From: Thermoprotei archaeon
GTDB taxonomy: Archaea; Thermoproteota; Thermoprotei; Thermofilales; B20-G17
Assembly (NCBI GenBank): GCA_003650675.1
Contig: QMRH01000001.1
Location: 24,814-88,813, forward strand
Direction: 5' to 3'
DNA length: 64,000 bases
Numbering within the stretch: position 1 is the stretch's first letter; the number at the start of each line of letters is the position of its first letter. Below the pieces are notes generated by a model. The model searched no databases and was not told the origin of the DNA. It was given only the letters and a program-made list of their open reading frames with translations. The position numbers were made by a program, and so were the translations under genes. Positions 25,719 to 34,338 of this stretch are shown here, piece by piece.

Positions 25719-26228
25719 TTACCATGGAACACTCTTCAAACCAAGTTTAAATGCAACAAAATTTGTTAAAAGATGTAGTGGTGGTGTAATTAAAATACTT
25801 ATTATAAATGTTAGAAACTCAACTGGTTCAACTAGTATGGAGTAGAGTAACAGCGAAAACACTAGAAATAACAATTGGTCTGCCACTGGAAGCGCCTTTC
25901 CCGGAGCCACGTTGAGTCTACGTTTTAAAAACGATCCAGTTAGATCACCTAACATTGTTCCTAAGCTAAGGACAGCACCTGAAAACGGAGTATGATACCC
26001 TATTATAGAAAGCAGGAAACCTACGGTAGATCCTGTTAGAAAACCTATTGTAAATCCCTCTATTGTTTTATGGTCTCCAAGAATCCTTTTTCCGTCGACA
26101 AAATTTTTACCCATATCTATCGGATGTCTCCTAGGGAAAATTTTCGAGGAAAGTACGGGTGTAGCGTTGGCTATATAACATGGGAGAAGAAACATAACCG
26201 TGTTAATGAACTCTTGGGCCAACGACAT
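25719..26228 (-). CDS. carS: CDP-archaeol synthase (CarS-like)
   Basis: CarS transfers CTP to digeranylgeranylglyceryl phosphate to give CDP-archaeol, the key activated intermediate of archaeal phospholipid synthesis. The sequence is a polytopic membrane protein with the CarS/DUF46 motifs PCYIANATPVLSSK, HPIDMGKNFVDGKRILGDHKTIEG and GTMLGDLTGSFLKRR. The Asp-rich loop of the second motif binds CTP and metal. I chose the ATG at 26228 (MSLAQEF), since the 19 residues before it (from a TTG at 26285) look like spurious extension. About 169 residues with five predicted membrane spans. Convergent with the DHH phosphoesterase. Confidence 0.9.
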   Translation of the reverse strand: MSLAQEFINTVMFLLPCYIANATPVLSSKIFPRRHPIDMGKNFVDGKRILGDHKTIEGFTIGFLTGSTVGFLLSIIGYHTPFSGAVLSLGTMLGDLTGSFLKRRLNVAPGKALPVADQLLFLVFSLLLYSILVEPVEFLTFIISILITPPLHLLTNFVAFKLGLKSVPW

Positions 26229-26362
26229 TTCACATCTGCATGAGAGAGGATACCGTTTAAAAATAAAGTTATCGTATTCTAGCAAAAAGATATTTACTTG
26301 CTGTGAAGAGGGAATAGATTTTTATTGGACCTGAATGTTCCTATGATGGAGAAAAGGAAATT

Positions 26363-27094
26363 ATGGAATTTGAGGTACTGCTACCCGAGAAGCTCAAGCA
26401 ATATAACATTAATAATTCTCTTGATGTGATTGAAGCATTTCAATCATATGACGTGGATTGGGGCTTCTACCTGGTGGATTATGGTTTAGATAAAATTCGC
26501 TTGGAGACAAGTGAAAAAATATCACCTTTTCCAACAACTTCCGGAGGATTGTGTTTCCTTCAATTTTTCTTTGAAGAGGAAAAATTCTTAGAAGAAGCTA
26601 AAAAACATGTTAGTAAAAGAGTTTTCGAGAACCTCATGAAATTAATTAAAACGGGTTATCCTGCTTCAGAGTATATACCTGAAGACGTTTTCCTAAGGAT
26701 ATTAAAAAGTAACGAAGATATTATTCACGAAGTTTTGTTTGAAATGTTTATTCCAGTAGATTCCTATGAGAAGGAAGATCTATATATAGAAAAGCATGGT
26801 GACCTAAAAGACATCTCGACAGGGTTGTTGAAAACCGACTATTATTTTCTGCATCCCTCTGTCGTTAAATCTTGTTTGGAGGAAAGCCTGTACGTGCATG
26901 AATACTTACAAAAGATCGCGGAGAGATTCACAAGTGCCACGAAAAACGAGGGATACTTGTTTGTTGTAAGGGGATATTTCCCAGCTAAAAAGACGTTTAA
27001 GGACCTGGAAAGATCCATTAATAGCCTGCTTTCCACATTAAACATACGTTATCTTCCACGAACATTACTGTTCAATAGGATAATTACTGGATAG
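26363..27094 (+). CDS. Hypothetical archaeal protein
   Basis: I do not recognise this 243-residue protein. It is soluble, acidic and free of obvious catalytic motifs. Segments that may be structural landmarks are PFPTTSGGLCFLQFFFEEE near residue 55, a helical middle region, and RYLPRTLLFNRIITG at the end. The ATG at 26363 has GGAAA upstream and a TTTTTATT TATA-like box about 45 nt before it. The 3' end overlaps that of the convergent aminopeptidase gene by 30 nt. Nothing in the neighbourhood suggests its role. Confidence 0.5.
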   Translation: MEFEVLLPEKLKQYNINNSLDVIEAFQSYDVDWGFYLVDYGLDKIRLETSEKISPFPTTSGGLCFLQFFFEEEKFLEEAKKHVSKRVFENLMKLIKTGYPASEYIPEDVFLRILKSNEDIIHEVLFEMFIPVDSYEKEDLYIEKHGDLKDISTGLLKTDYYFLHPSVVKSCLEESLYVHEYLQKIAERFTSATKNEGYLFVVRGYFPAKKTFKDLERSINSLLSTLNIRYLPRTLLFNRIITG

Positions 27095-28993
27095 CTGCTG
27101 TTCCTTTATCCAAGCAGTCTTTTCCATTACTTCGACAGCTAGCTGGAAATCTTCTTTAGATAAGCCTTTAAAGACGTATTTTAGTTCATCAAATATTTCT
27201 TCTAGGGTTTTCTTACCGTCACACATAAAGTATATATAATTCATGACGGTGTTTAGTCCTCTTCCTCTTTTCCGCAAAAACTTTCTAGCAAGTTCCTTGT
27301 CTACTGATTCAAGTTGAATAAACCTTATATGTAATGGGCTTCGACGTAACCTTTTGAATACCCGTTTATCGTCTATTCGGGGAGGAGTTTCTTCCTCTCC
27401 ACTTTCTAACAGTATATCGAAGAGATTTTCCACGTCCTGAGTTATGTTGGAGCTTATATTTTTAATTACTTCATTAATGCCTTCGCTTTCCCATGTCCTT
27501 TCAATCGATGATAATGCTTTTAAATACATGTTAGCGAGCTGTTTAATTCTTCCTTTAACGTACCAGTAGGGTTCGTTAACTAAGTATTGCAATTTATCAT
27601 ATAAATGTTTTTTCATGTTTGAATATGATATAATAATTACATCTCGTAATGTCTTTTTAGAAGTTGACGTTAGAAGAAAAGCCGTTGAAAGAGCTGTCGA
27701 GCCGACGATCCTCATGAGATCAGGGTCGAGGTTATCTAATGTATCTCTATCACTATGGTAGAATTTGTCTGGCCATTCGATAAAGGCCGTGGCAGCTACA
27801 TTCACCCATGGGTCTACGAAGATATGGTGGTCACTTCCACCACTATACCCAGTTAGTTTGTATCGAATCTTCGGTAGATTCTCCCATCCTCCAAAGTGCC
27901 TGAACCCGATGACCGTTTTCTCAAGCATACCGTATGCCAGAAACGGCAGAAATGATGGATTAAACTCGGGGGACCCGACCACTGTTAATACTCCTCCTAC
28001 CTTATCCTGATGCCCACCTACCATATCTAAATTTATCACTGAAACCAGCTCATTAACTACCTCCGGTTTTCTGTCTAAGTGTGCTATAATTCCAGTAAAT
28101 TCAGGAACCCACCAGAAACGCAACCCTCTATCCAAGCGAAAACCGTTTTCAACAAGCTTCATGGCAGCTCTAGCAACTTCGATTAAAGTCCCGCTTCCAG
28201 AAGAATTATCGTTTGCCCCGGGGCTTGGGTGGCATATATGAGCTACGAGCAGTACATCTTTATTGTATTTACCTTGTATTCTACCTTCAACTAATTTAAT
28301 CTCTCCTTCATAGAAACGTGCGTCAACTCTACCGTAGACCATTACTTGTTCTCGTTCAAGCATCCTTAGAAGCCTTAATGCAACATTATATGAAACTGAG
28401 AAAGCCAAACCTTTCTCATACAGGGTTTCAGCGGTCGGCCATATTGCTGCATATGGATAACCGTCCGGGTTTGACGTGTTTTCCTTGAAAACAATTATTC
28501 CGATAGCGCCTCTTTCAATAACAGCTCTCTTAAATACGATCGAGGCTGGGCCCTTTGCAATGACGAATTTTCCCTCTACATCTATGTTTTTGTAATCTTC
28601 CTCCCAAACTCCTTCACCAACGTATACTAATTCCCCTTCTACTCCCTCTGGTAGAGAACCACTATGCGCAACCACTAGTGTAGGATGGTCCTTAAATCTA
28701 CCCAAAACCATGTTTCTTGGTTTTCGCACCTCGAGAAAACCATCTCGAACCTCCCATCCTATTGGAGCCACATAGCCGTCCAAATACCTAGTTTTTCCGT
28801 CTCCTGGATAAGAATATACATTTACCTCAAATCCCATCTCCTTTAAAATTGATGCCACATAATCCTGCGCCTTAGACAGTCCGGGAGAAACCTGGATCCT
28901 ATGGAATGATGATATCATTTTCGAATATTCTTTAGCTTGGTATCCGGAAAACTCCTTCGTGACCGCTCCAATTAAATCATTTGTTTTCATCAT
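27065..28993 (-). CDS. M28-like zinc aminopeptidase with PA-type insert
   Basis: A 642-residue DUF4910/M28-type metallopeptidase. The N-terminal part resembles a PA-like domain between residues ~120 and 220 (GELVYVGEG...GKFVIAKG...AIGIIVFKE). Metal ligands of the catalytic domain are seen in AHICHPSPGANDNSSG (about 248-263), PEFTGI, INLDMVGG and FYHSDRDT. The C-terminal ~150 residues include a winged-helix-like segment (FMCDGKKTLEEIFDELKYV). No signal peptide is visible, so it probably acts in the cytoplasm on peptides. Its start is ATG with a second Met adjacent. The 3' end overlaps the opposite hypothetical gene by 30 nt. Confidence 0.85.
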   Translation of the reverse strand: MMKTNDLIGAVTKEFSGYQAKEYSKMISSFHRIQVSPGLSKAQDYVASILKEMGFEVNVYSYPGDGKTRYLDGYVAPIGWEVRDGFLEVRKPRNMVLGRFKDHPTLVVAHSGSLPEGVEGELVYVGEGVWEEDYKNIDVEGKFVIAKGPASIVFKRAVIERGAIGIIVFKENTSNPDGYPYAAIWPTAETLYEKGLAFSVSYNVALRLLRMLEREQVMVYGRVDARFYEGEIKLVEGRIQGKYNKDVLLVAHICHPSPGANDNSSGSGTLIEVARAAMKLVENGFRLDRGLRFWWVPEFTGIIAHLDRKPEVVNELVSVINLDMVGGHQDKVGGVLTVVGSPEFNPSFLPFLAYGMLEKTVIGFRHFGGWENLPKIRYKLTGYSGGSDHHIFVDPWVNVAATAFIEWPDKFYHSDRDTLDNLDPDLMRIVGSTALSTAFLLTSTSKKTLRDVIIISYSNMKKHLYDKLQYLVNEPYWYVKGRIKQLANMYLKALSSIERTWESEGINEVIKNISSNITQDVENLFDILLESGEEETPPRIDDKRVFKRLRRSPLHIRFIQLESVDKELARKFLRKRGRGLNTVMNYIYFMCDGKKTLEEIFDELKYVFKGLSKEDFQLAVEVMEKTAWIKEQQLSSNYPIEQ

Positions 28994-29059
28994 TATCGGT
29001 TAAGTTGAATGCATGTGATGTTTATAAACCTGTTGATAAATAATTGTTGTTGATGTGAA

Positions 29060-29332
29060 TTGCCAGAAACCAGGAAGTACATTTTACGGGTGGTTGTCCC
29101 AGCTAGGGACCTTAAACGCGTTGAAAAGGCGCTTGAAACAGTAAAAACCAAGGGTTGTCTCTCCTTCTACAGTAAGAGAATAAAACATTTCGATGTGAGA
29201 CGAGATCTGGATTCACTGGAATTCGTTTATCTTCTTGTGCTTTCTAGAGACGATGAAAGGAAGTTACGTGAGATGTTTTCGAGAATCCTCCAGGGCACAA
29301 TAGGTTTTTTCCTGCTATACGTTGTCGAATAA
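29060..29332 (+). CDS. Small hypothetical protein
   Basis: A 90-residue protein I cannot name. It starts TRKYILRVVVPARDLKRVEKALETVKTKG-like, alternating strands and helices in a pattern that suggests a small ferredoxin-like (beta-alpha-beta) fold. The TTG at 29060 is the only in-frame start after the upstream stop, and GATGTGA just before it may serve as a ribosome site. It is divergent from the aminopeptidase gene. The fairly uniform codon choice and hydrophobic periodicity support a real gene. Confidence 0.5.
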   Translation: MPETRKYILRVVVPARDLKRVEKALETVKTKGCLSFYSKRIKHFDVRRDLDSLEFVYLLVLSRDDERKLREMFSRILQGTIGFFLLYVVE

Positions 29333-29511
29333 CATTTTCCTTATTAAAGAGTAAAATGATGATCCTGATCTGATGTTTACTCAAATTCCATATATAGGAT
29401 AGAGTAGCCACTGGGTAACGAAAACTTCCTCAAACCACTATCGTCCCCTTCCCGAAAAGTTATATAGCGTTAACCACGGCTAATAAGATTAGTTAAAATC
29501 ATTGCTTATGG

Positions 29512-30099
29512 GTGGTTAACTTGTATACTAAGGAAGAAACATATTATTTTACTGATAAGAATGAAGAGGAAAATACATTGAAGGTCTTAGAAATATCAAG
29601 AGAATATGCGTTGAAGAACGATATTAAAAGCATTATTGTAGCCTCTACGAGAGGAAGGGTTGCCAGCAAGCTTCTGGACTTTTTTGACCCTACCACCTTT
29701 AACCTTATAGTTGTAACCCATTCCTGCTGGTTTAGGCCAAACATAAAGCAGGAATTCGACAGCAAGGTACTCTCTTCCTTGAACAAGAAAGGAGTTAAAG
29801 TAGTTACTGCCGCACATGCCTTGGGGGGAGTATGTAGAGCTGTGGGAAGACGTTTTGGAGGCATACCTTTAACTGTATTGATAGCCGATGTTCTACGCCT
29901 GTTCTGTGAGGGAGTGAAGGTAGCCGTAGAAATAACGTTAATGGCCACAGATGCTGGGTATGTTAACCCTGGTGAAGAAGTCATATCCATAGGAGGTACA
30001 GGCCGGGGTGCTGACACAGCCCTAGTTATAACAGCAGCCCCCTCCGAGATGTTCTTTGATTTAAAAATCAAAAAGGTACTTGCAAAACCCGTTTTTTGA
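29512..30099 (+). CDS. Stand-alone pyruvate-kinase C-terminal-like protein
   Basis: The 195 residues correspond to the C-terminal (alpha/beta) domain of pyruvate kinase without the catalytic barrel: TLKVLEISREYALKN, IIVASTRGRVASKLLDFF and IVVTHSCWF are the typical strands and helices. Archaea often have free-standing proteins of this type; in pyruvate kinase the domain binds allosteric effectors, so a sensing role is inferred. GTG at 29512 is the first start, but a TTG at 29521 has GGGTGG at better spacing. It precedes the Lhr helicase gene by 88 nt. Confidence 0.8.
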   Translation: MVNLYTKEETYYFTDKNEEENTLKVLEISREYALKNDIKSIIVASTRGRVASKLLDFFDPTTFNLIVVTHSCWFRPNIKQEFDSKVLSSLNKKGVKVVTAAHALGGVCRAVGRRFGGIPLTVLIADVLRLFCEGVKVAVEITLMATDAGYVNPGEEVISIGGTGRGADTALVITAAPSEMFFDLKIKKVLAKPVF

Positions 30100-30187
30100 T
30101 GAATATTTTAGCAATTGTCGGTGAAACATTTACAGTGATTATCGTTTAAGGATATCTTTATACACTACCTGCAAGGTATTCATTTTA

Positions 30188-33037
30188 GTGATATTGGTGA
30201 AGGCTATTGAGCTTCTTTCACCGGTTGTAAAGAAACTCATAGAGGAAAGAGGATTCTCTAGCCTGACTCCTCCCCAAGAAAAGGCTATCCCCCTGATACT
30301 TTCCGGTTATAATGTTTTAATTGTAGCGCCCACTGGTACTGGAAAAACGGAGGCAGCTATCATACCTCTACTGGATTTAATGTTAAAGGAAAAATCTGTT
30401 AAAGGAGTGAAACTCATATACGTGACCCCTCTCCGTGCACTTAATCGAGATATATTGGAGAGAATAAAATGGTGGTTTCTTAAACTCGACTTCAAGGTCG
30501 CTGTTAGACATGGAGATACACCCGTGTCCGAACGTAGACTGCACGTTATATCCCTTCCCGACGTTTTAGTAACTACACCTGAAAGCCTTCAACTGCTCTT
30601 TTTAGGTAGAAGACTTAGGGAAATAATTAGAAATGTTCGTTGGGTCATCATTGACGAGGTTCATGAAATAGCTTCAAGTAAACGCGGTAGCCAATTGTCC
30701 ATACTACTAGAAAAACTTAAGAGACATGTTCAGGGACGAGAAATACAGATAATAGGTTTATCTGCAACTGTAGGTAATCCAGAGGAAGTAGCGAGATTCC
30801 TGGCAGGCTCCAGCAAACCCTGCAAAGTAGTATATGTACCTGTCGCCAAGAGGATATCGATTAACGTTAAATGCCCGCGTCCAATTCCCCGGGACTATGC
30901 TTTAGCCAGCAAATTAGGAGATTCCCCTGAGATCTTAGCGCGAATTAGAGTCATAAGAGAACTTTTAGAGAACAATAGAGCGGTAATAATTTTTACTAAT
31001 ACTCGACCCACCGCCGAAATGCTTGCCAGTCGATTTAAAATACTTGATTTAAGGGCGCCTATCGATGTTCACCATGGAAGTCTTTCTGCGGATAGGCGGC
31101 AACGTGCCGAAATAGGGTTAAAGAGCGGTGGCATAAGAGGCTTGGTTTCAACCTCTTCGATGGAGTTGGGTATCGATGTGGGACATGTAGATCTCGTTAT
31201 ACAGTATAATTCACCGCGGCAAGTTTCCAAGCTTGTCCAAAGGATCGGGAGAAGTGGTCATAGACTTGGAGAAGTCAGTAGGGGTGTTGTGTTAGCACTG
31301 GATTCCAACGATGTTTTAGAAGCCTTAGTGTTAAAGAAGTTTCTGAGAGAAGAAAGGATAGAGCCTATTGAAATACCTTCTAAACCATTCGATGTGCTAG
31401 CACACGAAATAGTCGGACTTTTCATTTCCGAGAGAAGAAGATGGCTTGATATACATGAGCTATATCTTTTCTTTAGGAAGGCATACCCCTTCCGAGATTT
31501 GAAAATTGAAGAATTTAACAAATTAATCGATTTCCTAGATCAAGTTAAAATTTTGAGAAGGGTGGGGGACAAGATCGTCCTAAAAGATAGAAGATATGCC
31601 TATAAGTACTTTTACGGTACCCTTTCAATGATACCTGAACTGAAACAGTACATTGTCATAGATTCGAAGGAAGGAATCCCTGTAGGGATACTCGATGATA
31701 CCTTCGTCTCCTACTATTGTGAACTTGGAGTAAAATTCATTATGGGCGGAAGACCATGGCGCATCGTCGAGGTTCTCGAAGAAACAATAAAAGTTGAGTC
31801 TGAAGATGACTATAAAGGGGCTATCCCTAGCTGGGTAGGTGAGGAGATTCCTGTACCCTTTGAAGTTGCGCAGGAGGTTGGTAAAGTACGTGGTTGCGTC
31901 GAAGACCTGGCCGCAAAGGGATGGTCTCTAAAAGATATTGTAAGACATCTTGTTGACGTCAATGAATGGAAGGGGGATGACGTTAAAGAAGCAGTGAAAG
32001 ACGTATATAAGATAGCCCGCTCAGGGCTGAAAGTCCCATCAAATAAAGACATTATAATAGAGGGTGAAAAGGGATTGGTGATTGTACATATGCATTTCGG
32101 GACACGTGTGAACAGAACGTTTGCAAGGTATCTTGCCTACTCTCTTTCAAGAATTTTAGGTTCAGCTATAGTAACGGTAGATAAACCTTATGCGATTGCA
32201 TTAAGATCCAATTTTCTGGATGTAAAGGATGTTGAAGAATGTTTAAAAAAGGTTTCTTCACATGACTTCAAGAGAAACGTTATAGGCGGAATCTCGGAAA
32301 GCAGGTTATTTAAATGGCGGCTTGCCCAGGTAGCTAGAAGAATGGGAATAGTCGATCCGGATACCCGTCTTTCATCAGATATAATGGACAAGCTAGTTTC
32401 TATGCTTAAGGGGACCCCTGCCTACGAGGAGGCCTTAAAAGAGGTATTGAATCGGGACCTGGATTTAGCCAGAGCCATTGAAGTGGTTAAAAAAATAGAG
32501 AAAGGAGAAATAGTGATACACGTTCGTGGCGGGTTCTCCTCCCTAGCCGAACAAATATTATATTACGTTGGACGTAGCGGCGAGGTGTTCAAGCCGGATA
32601 AACGCGAGGTTCTCGAAAACCTGATTTTTAAAGCCCGAGTTCTCTCCGAAAGGATAACGGTTGGCTGTTTATCATGCGGTTACGTGGAAGAAAAAATTCT
32701 TTATGAAGTGGGTGACAATTATCATTGTCCAAAATGTGGCTCCAATGAACTAGTTTTTTCTACAAAACCGGTTGAAGCCCTTGAAAATGAACTAGAATAT
32801 TACATGAGAGGAGAAAAGTCTAAACGAACCATAAGGTTGAAAACTATAGCTGCTCTCTATGAAAAATATGGCCTGAAAACACTGGCAGGTGTAGTTCTAG
32901 GTTTACCTTTAACTGAACTTAGAAGGCTACTGAAAGCTGAATTTGAAACACTTGATGAATTTATGAAAGAACTTAGAAAAACGTATAGACGTGGCTTACT
33001 TAGACGCTTCACTCAGCGTCGGCTCCAAGCATTTTAA
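30188..33037 (+). CDS. Lhr-type SF2 helicase with zinc-binding motif
   Basis: A 949-residue Lhr-family helicase (large helicase-related). Core motifs: Walker A APTGTGKTEA (about 43-52), DEVHE (about 155), LSATVGNPEEVA, STSSMELGIDVGHVDLVIQY and QRIGRSGHR. The Lhr-type middle (winged helix, then a beta-barrel-like Lhr domain) follows. A CxxC...CxxC motif (CLSCGY, CPKCGS) sits near residues 824-846, before a helical C-terminus. Lhr proteins unwind or anneal DNA and RNA; roles in replication-coupled repair and in RNA processing have been proposed. It starts with GTG and its 3' end overlaps, tail to tail, the Nse3-like gene of the SMC operon by 29 nt. Confidence 0.9.
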   Translation: MILVKAIELLSPVVKKLIEERGFSSLTPPQEKAIPLILSGYNVLIVAPTGTGKTEAAIIPLLDLMLKEKSVKGVKLIYVTPLRALNRDILERIKWWFLKLDFKVAVRHGDTPVSERRLHVISLPDVLVTTPESLQLLFLGRRLREIIRNVRWVIIDEVHEIASSKRGSQLSILLEKLKRHVQGREIQIIGLSATVGNPEEVARFLAGSSKPCKVVYVPVAKRISINVKCPRPIPRDYALASKLGDSPEILARIRVIRELLENNRAVIIFTNTRPTAEMLASRFKILDLRAPIDVHHGSLSADRRQRAEIGLKSGGIRGLVSTSSMELGIDVGHVDLVIQYNSPRQVSKLVQRIGRSGHRLGEVSRGVVLALDSNDVLEALVLKKFLREERIEPIEIPSKPFDVLAHEIVGLFISERRRWLDIHELYLFFRKAYPFRDLKIEEFNKLIDFLDQVKILRRVGDKIVLKDRRYAYKYFYGTLSMIPELKQYIVIDSKEGIPVGILDDTFVSYYCELGVKFIMGGRPWRIVEVLEETIKVESEDDYKGAIPSWVGEEIPVPFEVAQEVGKVRGCVEDLAAKGWSLKDIVRHLVDVNEWKGDDVKEAVKDVYKIARSGLKVPSNKDIIIEGEKGLVIVHMHFGTRVNRTFARYLAYSLSRILGSAIVTVDKPYAIALRSNFLDVKDVEECLKKVSSHDFKRNVIGGISESRLFKWRLAQVARRMGIVDPDTRLSSDIMDKLVSMLKGTPAYEEALKEVLNRDLDLARAIEVVKKIEKGEIVIHVRGGFSSLAEQILYYVGRSGEVFKPDKREVLENLIFKARVLSERITVGCLSCGYVEEKILYEVGDNYHCPKCGSNELVFSTKPVEALENELEYYMRGEKSKRTIRLKTIAALYEKYGLKTLAGVVLGLPLTELRRLLKAEFETLDEFMKELRKTYRRGLLRRFTQRRLQAF

Positions 33038-33560
33038 CAAGTTTTTCCAGGTCGACCTCCATATATGTACGCCATCCTAGTGAAATTAGAAACTCTTCAT
33101 CTTCGATCAGATAGCCTGCTTTTATGAAGCGATCTAAAGTACTTTGTATCCTCCACTCCGGCACCTTGTCCTTGAGAAAATTTACTACTGTTTGTCTTTG
33201 AACCTTTCCTCCATGAGCAAACACAAGAACCAGCGTCGATGCCAAAACAGCTAGATCGTCTATGCGCCATCCAACGCTACGTAGATCCTCGATTTTAAGC
33301 TCCTCTGTTAACACTATTCCTATCCATGCCTGAGATAGTTTTTCTCTTTCATCTAGGTTGACTTCGCTACCGTCCTCAAGAACAGCCTTTACACGAAGCC
33401 CAAGTTTTTCCAGTTCACTATTAAGCTTTTTTAACACCTCGGGATAATCTATTCCGAGAAGCTTACGTAGCTCCGATCCTCTGATACCTGGCCGGCTTCT
33501 ACCCCTCACAAGGAGTATTCTCAATGCCCGTTTAACCCTTTGATCAACCTTCTTTACCAA
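33009..33560 (-). CDS. Nse3/MAGE-like winged-helix (kite) subunit of SMC complex
   Basis: A 183-residue basic-to-acidic winged-helix protein. The central and C-terminal part (LAVLASTLVLVFAHGGKVQRQ, then STLDRFIKAGYLIEDE and FLISLGWRTYMEV) resembles the tandem winged-helix MAGE homology domain of Nse1/Nse3, in particular the closing GYL...WG-x-R element. ScpB, a relative (kite family), has the same job of bridging kleisin and SMC. It is the last gene of the operon and overlaps the kleisin gene by 17 nt. The assignment is from motif memory and operon position; a profile search should decide between ScpB-like and MAGE-like. Confidence 0.6.
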   Translation of the reverse strand: MVKKVDQRVKRALRILLVRGRSRPGIRGSELRKLLGIDYPEVLKKLNSELEKLGLRVKAVLEDGSEVNLDEREKLSQAWIGIVLTEELKIEDLRSVGWRIDDLAVLASTLVLVFAHGGKVQRQTVVNFLKDKVPEWRIQSTLDRFIKAGYLIEDEEFLISLGWRTYMEVDLEKLVKMLGADAE

Positions 33561-34338
33561 CTCTTTTCACCCATTCCAGATAATTTATTGAGACTGCTAG
33601 AGAAAACCTGTTTGAACGTTTACTCCCGGTTTTTTCCTCTTTGACAATGAATATTTTTTCTTTCAGTGGATCTATCTCGATTGCTAGGTTCCCCCTGCTT
33701 ATAAGATGAGATAGTAGAAGCGCGTTTTCCACCGTTTTTCGATAATCGTTTTCATCAATTATGGCATCCCAGTACTCTATTCGACTATTTTTCTCGAGTT
33801 GGGAAGCTATTTTTAAAGCATATTCGGAAAGTTTTTTCTCAAAGTCTTTTTCTCCTATTATTCCTAGATATTTAAGGAATTTTTCGTTAACTAAACCCAA
33901 AGTGTCTTCTTCACCGACTTTAGGTTTCTTTGGAAGCCTTCTAAATGCTTCAATATACTTTAAACCTCTTTTTATTTCCCTTAATGTAAGGTGGTCTCTA
34001 TAGACTTGAGGGGTCCATGCAGCTAAGAATATTGATGCAATCTTTTTTAGGGGGGCTTTCCGTAATGTCATGAGGGCGGCAAGCGAACTCAATCCAAGTA
34101 ACTGCGACTCCATTTTCAGCCATTCTTCCTGCTCTACAAGGAGCATTACTATGTTTTCGATGGCTTCTGCGTCAAGATGTAGTATTTTTTCACCGTATTT
34201 TTCTAGGAAGAACCTGAGATCATCCAATAAAGATGATATGTCTACAGTGAAGGGATCCTTCCGTTCTTCTATAATCTGCTTTATCGTCCTGATGCGTGCT
34301 TTAAGCTGTTCCTCTATGTTTCTCGGCACACTTGTCAT
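33544..34338 (-). CDS. Kleisin-like (ScpA/Nse4-type) subunit
   Basis: The N-terminus (DPFTVDISSLLDDLRFFLEKYGEKILHLD, split over two helices) and the following EAIENIVMLLVEQEEWLKMESQLLGL look like the SMC-neck-binding helical bundle of ScpA kleisins, which ends with the same K/ME-S-x-LL pattern. The C-terminal part (about 180-264) with WDAIIDENDYRKTVENALLLSHL and a beta hairpin SNRFSLAVSINYLEWV would be the winged-helix domain that binds the SMC cap. Kleisins close the SMC ring. It overlaps the SMC gene by 4 nt upstream and the Nse3-like gene by 17 nt downstream. 264 residues is close to ScpA (about 250). Confidence 0.65.
   Translation of the reverse strand: MTSVPRNIEEQLKARIRTIKQIIEERKDPFTVDISSLLDDLRFFLEKYGEKILHLDAEAIENIVMLLVEQEEWLKMESQLLGLSSLAALMTLRKAPLKKIASIFLAAWTPQVYRDHLTLREIKRGLKYIEAFRRLPKKPKVGEEDTLGLVNEKFLKYLGIIGEKDFEKKLSEYALKIASQLEKNSRIEYWDAIIDENDYRKTVENALLLSHLISRGNLAIEIDPLKEKIFIVKEEKTGSKRSNRFSLAVSINYLEWVKRVGKEG

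Noticed and set aside
29345..29400. Box C/D small RNA (ATGATGA, CTGA, TGATGT close together)
   Set aside because: The boxes are only 2-4 nt apart, leaving no room for a guide sequence, and no terminal stem is visible.
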